A stretch of 48,485 bases of DNA from Candidatus Dormiibacterota bacterium (GTDB lineage: Bacteria; Chloroflexota; Dormibacteria; Aeolococcales; Aeolococcaceae): contig DASXNK010000169.1 in NCBI GenBank assembly GCA_036495095.1, forward strand, positions 1 to 48,485, written 5' to 3'. Under the pieces are notes generated by a model. It was not told the DNA's origin, made no database searches, and was given only the letters and a program-made list of their open reading frames with translations. Of this stretch, positions 14,902 to 23,381 are shown one piece after another; within the stretch, counting starts at the first letter, position 1; each line of letters begins with the position of its first letter. The translations under genes and the position numbers were made by a program.

Positions 14902-15458
14902 ACCCCGAGCTCAAGAAGAACCGCCGCGGCATCATCCTGGTCTTCACCGGCAACGGGAAGGGCAAGTCCACCGCCGCCATGGGGCTGGCGCTGCGCGCCG
15001 CCGGCAACCGCATGCCGGTGCGCATCGTGCAGTTCATCAAGGGCAGCTGGAGGACCGGCGAGCGCACCGCCTTCACCGAGTGGGTGCCGGGCGTGGAGAT
15101 CGCCGCCGAGGGTCGCGGCTTCACCATCGACAGCCTCCGCGACCCCCAGGTCAGCGACGAGGAGCACGCCGAGGCGGGCCGCAACGCGTGGGCGATCGCC
15201 GACGAGGCGGTGCGCGGCGGCGCCTACCGGGTGGTGGTCCTCGACGAGATCCTCGGCTCGATCACCGCCGGCCTCGTCCCCCTCGAGGAGGTGCTGCGGC
15301 TGATGCGCGAGAAACCCCGGGACGTGCACCTGGTGCTGACCGGGCGCAACGCCCCGCCCGAGGTGGTCGACCTGGCCGACTGCGTCACCGAGATGCGCGA
15401 GGTGAAGCACCACTACCGCGGCGCCGGCATCCCCGCGCAGCGCGGCATCGAGTTCTAG
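14898..15458 (+). CDS. cobO: Cob(I)alamin/cobyrinic acid a,c-diamide adenosyltransferase
   Basis: A 186-residue CobO/BtuR-type enzyme that adds the adenosyl group of ATP to cobalt(I) corrinoids. The P-loop Gly-Asn-Gly-Lys-Gly-Lys-Ser-Thr lies near residue 18-25, followed by Gln-Phe-Ile-Lys-Gly near residue 44 and Val-Leu-Asp-Glu near residue 113. The family N-terminus fits a start at Leu-Asp-Pro-Glu-Leu-Lys, so the initiator is the TTG at 14898, lying inside the riboswitch hairpin; no in-frame ATG exists nearby. The GAGGA ribosome site is only four bases away, an unusually short gap. The stop codon directly abuts the GTG of cobN. Confidence 0.85.
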   Translation: MDPELKKNRRGIILVFTGNGKGKSTAAMGLALRAAGNRMPVRIVQFIKGSWRTGERTAFTEWVPGVEIAAEGRGFTIDSLRDPQVSDEEHAEAGRNAWAIADEAVRGGAYRVVVLDEILGSITAGLVPLEEVLRLMREKPRDVHLVLTGRNAPPEVVDLADCVTEMREVKHHYRGAGIPAQRGIEF

Positions 15459-18400
15459 GTGATCGTCCTCGTCACCACCGCCGACACCGAGCTCATCGCC
15501 CTGGCGGCGGCGCGGCGGCGGCTGCCCGAGGGGTGCGCGGGGGCGGTGGGGCTGAGCTGCGCCGGCTGGACCGCCGAGGAGGTGCGCACCCGGCTGGAGC
15601 CGCTGCTGCCCGGCGCCGGCTGCGTCGCCCTCCGGCTGCTCGGTGGCCGCCGCGCCATCCCCGAGGCGGTCGACGCCATCGCCACCGCCTGCGCCGCCCA
15701 CGGCGTCGCCCTGGTGGCCTGGCCCGGCGACCTCACCCCCGACGCCGAGCTCAGCGCCCTGACCACCCTGGACGCCGAGGTGGCGGGCAGCGGGTTCGCC
15801 TACCTGGTCCACGGCGGTGAGGCCAACGTCGCCCAGCTGGTGCGGCTGCTCAGCGACGCCACCTGCGGCACCGAGGTGGGCTGCGAGCCGCCCCGGCCGG
15901 TGCCCTGGGACGGCCGCCACCATCCCCGCGCGCCCGAGGACCCCGCCGCCGCCGAGGCCTGGTGGCGTGCCCACCTCGACCCCGCCGACGACCGCCCGGT
16001 GGTCGGGCTGATCTTCTACCGGGCCCACTGGATGACCGGCAACCTCGCCGTGGTCGACGCCCTGTCCGACGCCATCGAGGAGGCCGGGTGCCGGGCGCTG
16101 CCGGTGTTCTGCTACTCGCTGCGCACGGACGCCGGGGAGCCGGCCGCGTTCGCCCACCTCCGCGACGCCGGCGGCCGCCGGCTCTGCGACGCGCTGATCA
16201 GCACCCTCTCCTTCGCCATGGGCGAGCTTGCCGTGACCGGCCCCCAGGTGGCCGCGGAGTGGTCGGTCACGGCGCTGCGGAGGCTCGGCGTGCCGGTGGT
16301 GCAGGCGATCGCCGCCACCGGCTCGCGGGAGCGCTGGGAGCGCAGCGACGCCGGCCTCAGCCCCGTCGACGTGGTCATGAACGTCGCCCTGCCCGAGTTC
16401 GACGGCCGCATCGTGTCGGTGCCGGTCTCCTTCAAGGAGAGCGTCGGCGGGGTGACCCGCTACGTCCCCGACCTGGAGCGGGTGCGCCGCTGCGCCAGGC
16501 TCACCGCCCGGCTGGCGGGGCTGCGCCGCCTGCCCCGCGCCGAGGTGCGCCTCGCCGTGGTGCTGAGCAGCTACCCCACCAGGAACGCGCGGGTGGGCAA
16601 CGCGGTGGGCCTCGACACCCCCGCCTCGGCGGTGCGCCTGCTCCGCGCGCTGCGCGACGACGGCTACGACCTCGGCGACGGGGAGCTCCCCGACGACGGC
16701 GACGCGCTGATGCACCGGCTGCTCGCCGGCGGCGGCTACGACCGCGAGTACCTCACCGCCGACCAGCTGGCGGCGGCGCCCGGGCACCTCTCCGCCGAGG
16801 CCTACCTGAGCTGGTTCGACACCGTGCCGGCGGCGGCCCGCGAGGAGATGCGGCGCAGCTGGGGCGAGCCCCCCGGCCGCCTCTACGCCCACGACGGCGG
16901 GCTCGCCTTCGCCGGCCTGCGCTTCGGCAACGTGCTGGTCTGCATCCAGCCGCCGCGCGGCTTCGGCGAGGACCCGGCGGCGATCTACCACAGCCCCGAC
17001 CTGGCGCCCTCGCACCACTACCTCGGCTTCCACCGCTGGCTCGGCGACGGCTTCGGCGCCGCCGCGGTGGTGCACCTCGGCAAGCACGGCACCATGGAGT
17101 GGCTGCCGGGCAAGGCGCTGGGACTCTCCGCCGCCTGCTTCCCCGACCTCTGCATCGCCGACCTGCCGCTCTTCTACCCGTTCGTGGTCAACGATCCCGG
17201 CGAGGGCACCCAGGCGAAGCGGCGCGCCCACGCGGTGGTGGTCGACCACCTCATCCCGCCGGTGAGCACCGCCGACGCCTACGGTCCGATCGTCGCCGTC
17301 GAGCAGCTGATGGACGAGTACTACCAGGCCCAGGCGCTCGACCCCGACCGCCTCCCCCTCATCCAGGAGCGGATCTGGGAGGAGGTGCGCCGCGCCCACC
17401 TCGACGCCGACCTCGCCCAGGCCGCCGCCCCCGACGACTTCGACGCCTTCCTGCTGCGCATGGACGGCTACCTCTGCGAGATCAAGGACGCGCAGATCCG
17501 CAACGGCCTGCACGTGCTCGGCGCGCCCCCGGATGGCGAGGCGCTGCTCGACATGCTGCTCGCCTGCTCGAGCGTGACCGACGGCGGCGTGCCCGGGCTG
17601 GAGGACTCGCTCGCCGCCGCCTGCGGCCTCGACCTCGACGCCCTGCTCGCCGACCGCGGTGCGGCGGTGAGCACACCCGTCACTCCCGCGTTGCTGCCGT
17701 ACGTGACAGGAACAGCGCGGGTTGCGGGCGACGTGGTGGAGGCGGTGCGCGGGCTCGCGCGAGCCCTGATCGCCGAGCTCGCCACCGCCGACTTCGACGC
17801 CGCGGTGATCCCCGCCCTGCTCGCCGCCACGGTGCCGTCCGGCGGCGCCCAGGCGGCGCTGGAGCAGCTCGCGACGGTGCTGTGGCCGGCGCTGCGGCGC
17901 ACCACCGACGAGATCGACAACCTGCTCCACGGGCTGCGCGGCGGCTACGTGCCGGCGGGGCCGAGCGGCGCCCCCACCCGGGGAATGACCCACGTGCTCC
18001 CCACCGGCCGCAACTTCTACTCGGTCGACCCCAAGTCGCTGCCCACCGAGACCTCGTGGCGGGTGGGCAGCCGGCTCGCCGAGGCGGTGGTCGAGCGGCA
18101 CCTCGCCGAGACCGGCGCGGCGCCGCGCAGCGTGGGCATCGTGGTCTGGGGCACCTCGGCGATGCGCACCGGCGGCGACGACATCGCCCAGGCCCTCAGG
18201 CTGCTCGGGGTGCGGCCGCGCTGGACCCGCGAGAACCGCCGGGTCTGCGGGCTGGAGCCGATCTCCCCCGACGAGCTGGGACGGCCGCGGGTCGACGTGG
18301 TGCTGCGGGTGAGCGGGTTCTTCCGCGACGCCTTCCCCAACCTCGTCCACCTCTTCGACGAGGCGGTGGAGATGGTCAGCGCGCTCGACGAGGACGGCTC

Positions 18401-19238
18401 CGTCAACCCGATCGCCGCCCGGGTCCGCGACCAGACCGGGCGGCTCGTCGCCGCCGGCCTCGACCCCGCCACCGCCGCCGAGCGCGCCCGCTACCGCATC
18501 TTCGGCAGCCGTCCCGGCGCCTACGGGGCGGGGGTGCTGCCCCTGCTCGACTCCGGGAACTGGCAGAGCGACGCCGACATCGCCGCGGTGTACACCGCCT
18601 GGGGCGCCCACGCCTACACCCGCGGACGCTACGGGGTCTCCGCCGAGGAGCAGTTCCGCAGCTGCTTCAGCAGCATCGCGGTGGCGATCAAGAACCAGGA
18701 CAACCGCGAGCACGACATCTTCGACAGCGACGACTACCTCCAGTACCACGGCGGCATGATCGCCTGCGTGCGCGCGCTCACCGGCACCGCGCCGCGCGCC
18801 TACTTCGGCGACAGCGCCGACCCCGCCCGCGCCCGGGTGCGCGACCTCGCCGAGGAGGCGCGGAGGGTGTTCCGCGCCCGGGTGGTCAACCCGAAGTGGC
18901 TGGCGGCGATGCGCCGGCACGGCTACAAGGGCGCCTTCGAGATGGCTGCCACCGTCGACTACCTCTACGGCTACGACGCCACCGCAGGCATCGTCGAGGG
19001 CTGGATGTACGCGCAGGTCGCCGACGAGTACGTGCTCGGCGAGGTCTCGCAGGAGTTCGTGCGCCGGAGCAACCCCTGGGCGCTGAAGGCGATGGCCGAG
19101 AAGCTCCTGGAGGCGGCGGCGCGCGGGCTCTGGGACGACGCCGACGACGAGCGCCTGCGCCGGCTGCGGGCGGTGGCCACCGAGGTCGACGCCCAGCTCG
19201 AGGCGGGGATGACCCCGGCCGCGGCGGTGCCGACGTGA
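15459..19238 (+). CDS. cobN: CobN-type cobaltochelatase large subunit
   Basis: A 1,259-residue member of the CobN/ChlH/BchH family, the large subunit that binds the tetrapyrrole during metal insertion. The whole reading frame is typical in length. Recognisable blocks are Phe-Tyr-Arg-Ala-His-Trp-Met-Thr-Gly-Asn near residue 186, Leu-Gly-Lys-His-Gly-Thr-Met-Glu-Trp-Leu-Pro-Gly-Lys near 542-554, Gly-Arg-Asn-Phe-Tyr-Ser-Val-Asp-Pro near 850 and Gly-Ser-Arg-Pro-Gly-Ala-Tyr-Gly near 1015. In the aerobic pathway CobN needs the AAA+ pair CobS and CobT to insert cobalt into hydrogenobyrinic acid diamide. Neither is in the window, and the surrounding genes belong to the early-cobalt pathway. Confidence 0.92.
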   Translation: MIVLVTTADTELIALAAARRRLPEGCAGAVGLSCAGWTAEEVRTRLEPLLPGAGCVALRLLGGRRAIPEAVDAIATACAAHGVALVAWPGDLTPDAELSALTTLDAEVAGSGFAYLVHGGEANVAQLVRLLSDATCGTEVGCEPPRPVPWDGRHHPRAPEDPAAAEAWWRAHLDPADDRPVVGLIFYRAHWMTGNLAVVDALSDAIEEAGCRALPVFCYSLRTDAGEPAAFAHLRDAGGRRLCDALISTLSFAMGELAVTGPQVAAEWSVTALRRLGVPVVQAIAATGSRERWERSDAGLSPVDVVMNVALPEFDGRIVSVPVSFKESVGGVTRYVPDLERVRRCARLTARLAGLRRLPRAEVRLAVVLSSYPTRNARVGNAVGLDTPASAVRLLRALRDDGYDLGDGELPDDGDALMHRLLAGGGYDREYLTADQLAAAPGHLSAEAYLSWFDTVPAAAREEMRRSWGEPPGRLYAHDGGLAFAGLRFGNVLVCIQPPRGFGEDPAAIYHSPDLAPSHHYLGFHRWLGDGFGAAAVVHLGKHGTMEWLPGKALGLSAACFPDLCIADLPLFYPFVVNDPGEGTQAKRRAHAVVVDHLIPPVSTADAYGPIVAVEQLMDEYYQAQALDPDRLPLIQERIWEEVRRAHLDADLAQAAAPDDFDAFLLRMDGYLCEIKDAQIRNGLHVLGAPPDGEALLDMLLACSSVTDGGVPGLEDSLAAACGLDLDALLADRGAAVSTPVTPALLPYVTGTARVAGDVVEAVRGLARALIAELATADFDAAVIPALLAATVPSGGAQAALEQLATVLWPALRRTTDEIDNLLHGLRGGYVPAGPSGAPTRGMTHVLPTGRNFYSVDPKSLPTETSWRVGSRLAEAVVERHLAETGAAPRSVGIVVWGTSAMRTGGDDIAQALRLLGVRPRWTRENRRVCGLEPISPDELGRPRVDVVLRVSGFFRDAFPNLVHLFDEAVEMVSALDEDGSVNPIAARVRDQTGRLVAAGLDPATAAERARYRIFGSRPGAYGAGVLPLLDSGNWQSDADIAAVYTAWGAHAYTRGRYGVSAEEQFRSCFSSIAVAIKNQDNREHDIFDSDDYLQYHGGMIACVRALTGTAPRAYFGDSADPARARVRDLAEEARRVFRARVVNPKWLAAMRRHGYKGAFEMAATVDYLYGYDATAGIVEGWMYAQVADEYVLGEVSQEFVRRSNPWALKAMAEKLLEAAARGLWDDADDERLRRLRAVATEVDAQLEAGMTPAAAVPT

Positions 19239-21445
19239 GCCCGCCGGCGCCGGTGGTGCTGGTCGCCCACGGCACCCGCGACGAGGCCGGTCGCGACGAG
19301 CTGCGGGCGCTCACCCGGGCGGTGGCCGCGAGCGCCGGCGCACCGGTCCGCTGCGGGGTCATCGAGTACCCGGCGGCGGAGCTCGAGCCGGTCTTCGCCA
19401 GCCTCGCCGCCGCCGCCGCGGACGCGCTCCGGCTCGGCGGCGCAGAGGTGCGGCTGGTGCCGCTCCTGCTCTTCCCCGCCGGCCATGCCGGCGAGGACAT
19501 GGCGGTGGTGATCCGGGGCGCCCGGCTGCTCCACCCCCGGGTGCGCTGGCGCTGCGCCCCGCTGCTCCGCCCCGCGCCGGCGCTGCTCGCCGCCCTCGGC
19601 GAGCGGGTGCGCGCCGCCGACACCGAGCTCGGCGGCCGCGCCGAGGCGGTGCTGGTGGTGGGACGCGGCACCGGCTCGGCGCACGCCAACCGCCGGCTCG
19701 ACCGGCTGGTGGCCGCCCGCCTCCACGCCGCCGACGGCCGCCCGGTGGCGCACGCCTTCGCCTCGCTCGCCCCGCCCGGCGTCGCCGCCGCCCTCGAGGC
19801 GCTGCACCGGGGGGGCGTGACCAGCGCGGTGGTGGCGCCGTACCTGCTCAACCAGGGGCTGATCGCCCGGCGCATCCGCCGCGAGGCCGTCGCCACCGCG
19901 GCGCGGCTGGGCATGCGGGTGGCCGTGGCGGAGCACCTCGGCCTCCACCCCGCGGTGGTCGCCTACCTGCGCGCCCGGGCCCGGGGCGGGCGGGCGGCGG
20001 GCACGGCCGCGGCGGTGACCGCGACCCCGCTGCGCCCGGGGGGAGCCCGTCTGCCCCGGCCGATCGTGGTCGCGGGATGCGCCAGCGGCACCGGCAAGAG
20101 CACCCTGGCCCTGGGGCTGATGGCGGCGTTCCGCGCCCGCGGGCTGCGCGTCCAGCCGTTCAAGGTCGGCCCCGACTACATCGACCCGCTCCACCACAAC
20201 GCCGTCGCCGGGCGGGTCTCGCGCAACCTCGACTCGGTGCTCTGCGACCCCCGCAGCCTCCCCGCCCTCGCCGCCCGGGCCGCCGCGGGGGCGGACGTGG
20301 CCGTGGTCGAGGGGGTGCTCGGCCTCTTCGACGGCCGTCTCGACGGCGGCGACGCCGGCAGCACCGCCGAGGTGGCCCGGCTCGTCGACGGGGTGGTGGT
20401 GCTGGTGGTCGACGCCGCCCGGGCGGCCCGCTCGGTGGGCGCGGTGGCGCTCGGGTTCGCCCGCTTCGACCCCCGGGTGCGCATCGAGGCGGTGGTGCTG
20501 AACCGGGTGGGCTCGGAGCGCCACGCCCGGACCGCGACCGAGGCGGTCGAGTCCGCCACCGGCATCCCCGTGCTCGGCTGCATCCCCCGCGACGACGAGC
20601 TGACCCTGCCGGAGCGCTATCTCGGGCTGGTGCCCCCCCAGGAGCGCCCCCACCCGCCCCGCTGGGCGGAGCGGCTCGGCGCCACCGTCGAGCACGCGCT
20701 CGACCTCGACACCCTGCTCCGGCTCGCCGGCGCCGGCCGCGGCCCGGTCGGCGATCCCGACCACGACCCCTTCGCGCCGCCGGTGGCGCCGGCCCGCGCC
20801 CGGGTGGCGGTGGCCCGTGACGGCGCCTTCACCTTCCACTACGCCGACGCCCTCGAGCTGCTCGCCGCCCGGGGCGCCGAGCTGGTGCCCTTCTCGCCCC
20901 TCGGCGACACCGCCCTCCCCGAGTGCGACGCCCTCTGGCTGCCGGGTGGCTTCCCGGAGCGGTTCGCCACCACCCTCGCCGCCAACGTGCCGATGCGCGC
21001 GTCGGTGGCGGCGGCGCTGCGCGCCGGGCTGCCCGCGGTCGCGGAGTGTGGCGGCGCCATGTACCTCGGCACCGCGATCACCACCGAGGACGGCGAGCGC
21101 CATCCGATGTGCGGGGTGCTCCCCTACGGCACCCGGATGGGGGCTGGGCGCGCGCTCGGCTACCGCACCGCCACCGCGCTGCGGCCGTCGCCCCTCTTCC
21201 GCGACGGCGACACCGTCACCGGACACGAGTTCCACTGGTCGGCCGCGGACCCGGGGGTGGAGCCGGCGAGCGCCGCCTGGTCGGTGGCCGGCGGCGGCGG
21301 AGCCGAGGGCCATGCCACCCCGACGCTGCTCGCCTCGTACATCCACCTCCACCTGTGCGGCGTCCCCGCCGCCGCCGCCCGGCTGGTGGCCGCGGGGGAG
21401 CGGCACCGCCGCGGCGCGGGGCTGGCCGGGGCGCGGGCTCGGTGA
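19235..21445 (+). CDS. Fusion of sirohydrochlorin cobaltochelatase (CbiX) and cobyrinate a,c-diamide synthase (CbiA/CobB)
   Basis: One uninterrupted 736-residue frame. Residues 1 to about 255 are a CbiX-type chelatase of two repeats: Ala-His-Gly-Thr-Arg-Asp with His12, Pro-Ala-Gly-His near 86, and a second half starting Gly-Arg-Gly-Thr-Gly near 146. After a linker of about 25 residues rich in Ala, Arg and Gly, residues about 275-736 form an amidotransferase: P-loop Gly-Thr-Gly-Lys-Ser-Thr near 288, Lys-Val-Gly-Pro-Asp-Tyr-Ile-Asp-Pro near 310, and a glutaminase half with Cys in Ala-Glu-Cys-Gly-Gly-Ala-Met near 605 and His in Tyr-Ile-His-Leu-His near 705. It overlaps cobN and cbiC by GTGA. A GTG in the linker could allow separate translation. 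Confidence 0.88.
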   Translation: MSPPAPVVLVAHGTRDEAGRDELRALTRAVAASAGAPVRCGVIEYPAAELEPVFASLAAAAADALRLGGAEVRLVPLLLFPAGHAGEDMAVVIRGARLLHPRVRWRCAPLLRPAPALLAALGERVRAADTELGGRAEAVLVVGRGTGSAHANRRLDRLVAARLHAADGRPVAHAFASLAPPGVAAALEALHRGGVTSAVVAPYLLNQGLIARRIRREAVATAARLGMRVAVAEHLGLHPAVVAYLRARARGGRAAGTAAAVTATPLRPGGARLPRPIVVAGCASGTGKSTLALGLMAAFRARGLRVQPFKVGPDYIDPLHHNAVAGRVSRNLDSVLCDPRSLPALAARAAAGADVAVVEGVLGLFDGRLDGGDAGSTAEVARLVDGVVVLVVDAARAARSVGAVALGFARFDPRVRIEAVVLNRVGSERHARTATEAVESATGIPVLGCIPRDDELTLPERYLGLVPPQERPHPPRWAERLGATVEHALDLDTLLRLAGAGRGPVGDPDHDPFAPPVAPARARVAVARDGAFTFHYADALELLAARGAELVPFSPLGDTALPECDALWLPGGFPERFATTLAANVPMRASVAAALRAGLPAVAECGGAMYLGTAITTEDGERHPMCGVLPYGTRMGAGRALGYRTATALRPSPLFRDGDTVTGHEFHWSAADPGVEPASAAWSVAGGGGAEGHATPTLLASYIHLHLCGVPAAAARLVAAGERHRRGAGLAGARAR

Positions 21446-22146
21446 CCGTCCCCGGCGAGGGCCGGGCGCTGGCCGCGCTGGGGCTGCCCGCGGCCGAGAT
21501 CGAGGCGCTGAGCATGGCCCGGCTGCGCGCCGCCGCCACGGTGGCGCTGCCGCCCCCTCCCGCCGAGCAGGTGGCGCTGCGGATGGCCTACGCCGCCGGC
21601 GACCCCGGGCTGCTCGCCGAGCTGGTGGTGCCGGTGGCGGCGGTCGAGGCGGCGACGGCGGCGCTGGGCTGCCGGGCGGCGGTGATCTGCGACGTCGCCA
21701 TGGTCGCCGCCGGCGCCCGAGCGTGGCTGGCGCGGCTGGGGATCGAGCCGCTGGTCGCGGTCGAGGCCGCCGGCCGCCCCCTCCCCGACCTGGTCGGAGC
21801 GGCGACCCGGGCGGCGGCGGCGGGGAGCAGCCGCAGCGCCCGCGGCCTGCTCGCCCTCGCCGCCGAGATCGGCGGCGCGGTGGTGGTGATCGGCAACGCC
21901 CCCACCGCCCTGCTGGCGCTGCTCGACGCCCTCGCCGACGGCGCCCCGCCGCCGGCCGCGGTGGTGGCGAGCTGCTGCGGGCTGGTCGCCGCCGCCGAGG
22001 CCAAGGAGCTGCTCCTCGCCGGGGCGCCGGCGCCGTCGATCGTGGTGCGGGGCACCCGTGGGGGCTCGGCGACCGCCGCCGCCGCCCTCAACGCCCTCTG
22101 CGCGCTGGCCGCCGCCCGGTCCGGGGCGGGACACTCCGCGCCATGA
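21442..22146 (+). CDS. cbiC: Precorrin-8X/cobalt-precorrin-8 methylmutase homologue with altered catalytic residue
   Basis: A 234-residue CbiC/CobH protein, which moves a methyl group from C-11 to C-12 to give (cobalt-)hydrogenobyrinic acid. The fold blocks are present: Cys-Asp-Val-Ala-Met-Val-Ala near residue 90, Ile-Gly-Asn-Ala-Pro-Thr-Ala near 151 and Val-Arg-Gly-Thr-Arg-Gly-Gly-Ser-Ala near 200. In known enzymes a histidine in Arg-Met-x-His-Ala-x-Gly protonates the ring. Here the same block reads Arg-Met-Ala-Tyr-Ala-Ala-Gly, so position 50 is Tyr, encoded by TAC at 21589-21591. It is the only CbiC-like gene seen in the operon and overlaps its neighbours on both sides. Confidence 0.85.
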   Translation: MTVPGEGRALAALGLPAAEIEALSMARLRAAATVALPPPPAEQVALRMAYAAGDPGLLAELVVPVAAVEAATAALGCRAAVICDVAMVAAGARAWLARLGIEPLVAVEAAGRPLPDLVGAATRAAAAGSSRSARGLLALAAEIGGAVVVIGNAPTALLALLDALADGAPPPAAVVASCCGLVAAAEAKELLLAGAPAPSIVVRGTRGGSATAAAALNALCALAAARSGAGHSAP

Positions 22147-23381
22147 CCGGTCTGCGCGAGACCGGCGGCCCGGGGAGCGCGGCCGCCGACGAGGAGGGCT
22201 ACTCGCCCGCGCCCCGCCGCCGCCGCGGGCTGCGCAGCGGCTTCACCACCGGGGCCTGCGCCGCCGCCGCCACCCGGGCCGCCTGCCTCCACCTGGTCGG
22301 CGGCGCGCCTGCGGCGGAGGTGGGGATCGCCCTGCCCGCCGGCTTCGAGCAGAGCTTCGCGGTCGAGGACCCCCGCGCCGGCGAGGGCTGGGCCTCGGCG
22401 GTGGTGGTGAAGGACGCCGGCGACGACCCCGACGTCACCCACGGCGCCCGGGTCACCGCCACCGTGGCCTGGACGGCCGAGCCCGGGCTGGCGCTGCGCG
22501 GCGGCGAGGGGGTGGGCACCGTCACCCTGCCCGGGCTCGGTCTCGAGGTGGGTGGCCCGGCGATCAACGCGGTGCCCCGGCGGATGATCGGCGAGGCCGC
22601 GGCGGAGGCGGTGGCCGCGGCCGCCGCCCGGGGGCGCGGGCTCGAGGTGACGATCGCGGTCCCCGGCGGCGAGGTGATGGCGCGGAAGACCATGAACCCG
22701 CGCCTCGGGGTGCTCGGCGGCATCTCCATCCTCGGCACCACCGGGGTGGTCCACGCCTGGTCGACCGCCTCCTGGCGGGCCAGCGTGGTCCAGGCGGTGG
22801 GGGTGGCGGTGGCCAACGGCGCCGACCACCTGGTGCTCAGCACCGGCGGGCGCAGCGAGCGCTACGCGAAGGGCCGGCTCCCCGGGCTGCCCGACATCGC
22901 CTTCGTCGAGATGGGGGAGTTCGCCGGCCACGCCCTCGACCGGGCCTGCGAGCTCGGGGTCCGACGCGTCACCCTGGCGGGGATGGTCGGAAAGCTCGCC
23001 AAGCTCGCCCAGGGGCAGTTCCAGCTCCATGTCGCCGGCGGCGGCGTCGACCCGGTGCTGCTCGCCGACCTGGCGGTGCGCGCCGGCGCCGGCGAGCCCC
23101 TGGCGGCTCGGGTGCGCGGCGCCAACACCGCCCGCCACGCCCAGGAGATGGTGCTGGAGGCGGGGGTGCGCGGCTTCTTCGACGAGCTCTGCGCCACCGC
23201 GGCGCGGCGCTGCCACGAGCGCACCGGCGGGGCGGTGGCGGTGGAGGCCTGGTGCTTCGACCCCGACAGCGGGGAGCTGCTCGGCTCCGGCGAGGCCGGG
23301 CTCGAGCAGCCAGGGGGAGGGCTGCCATCCGAGTCCCCCCACCGGGCGGGTGAGCGCCCAGAGAAAGGGACGATGTCATGA
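22143..23381 (+). CDS. cbiD: Cobalt-precorrin-5B C1-methyltransferase CbiD
   Basis: A 412-residue CbiD, the C-1 methyltransferase found only in the anaerobic B12 route and therefore a marker for it. The N-terminal signature Gly-Phe-Thr-Thr-Gly-Ala-Cys-Ala-Ala-Ala lies near residues 34-43, Asp-Asp-Pro-Asp-Val-Thr-His-Gly near 96-103, Thr-Met-Asn-Pro-Arg-Leu-Gly-Val-Leu-Gly-Gly-Ile-Ser near 183-195 and Ser-Thr-Gly-Gly-Arg-Ser-Glu near 235. A 30-residue proline- and serine-containing tail extends past the usual end. The ATG overlaps the cbiC stop and the last codons overlap the start of cbiET. Confidence 0.93.
   Translation: MTGLRETGGPGSAAADEEGYSPAPRRRRGLRSGFTTGACAAAATRAACLHLVGGAPAAEVGIALPAGFEQSFAVEDPRAGEGWASAVVVKDAGDDPDVTHGARVTATVAWTAEPGLALRGGEGVGTVTLPGLGLEVGGPAINAVPRRMIGEAAAEAVAAAAARGRGLEVTIAVPGGEVMARKTMNPRLGVLGGISILGTTGVVHAWSTASWRASVVQAVGVAVANGADHLVLSTGGRSERYAKGRLPGLPDIAFVEMGEFAGHALDRACELGVRRVTLAGMVGKLAKLAQGQFQLHVAGGGVDPVLLADLAVRAGAGEPLAARVRGANTARHAQEMVLEAGVRGFFDELCATAARRCHERTGGAVAVEAWCFDPDSGELLGSGEAGLEQPGGGLPSESPHRAGERPEKGTMS

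Noticed and set aside
14691-18920. A very long leftward open frame antisense to riboswitch 1, cobO and cobN
   Set aside because: Its translation is low-complexity (His, Gly, Ala, Glu, Val) and mirrors the codon pattern of the real genes; stops are rare on the opposite strand at this G+C content.
15962-19234. Forward open frame over most of cobN that continues into the cbiX-cobB gene
   Set aside because: The first part is an Arg/Pro/Gly-rich out-of-frame shadow of cobN. Only the part from the GTG at 19235 has conserved domains.
15459-19238. Reading CobN as proof of the aerobic B12 pathway
   Set aside because: CbiD, CbiG and CbiX are anaerobic-route markers and no CobG, CobF, CobS-type AAA+ or CobT chelatase gene is present in the window.
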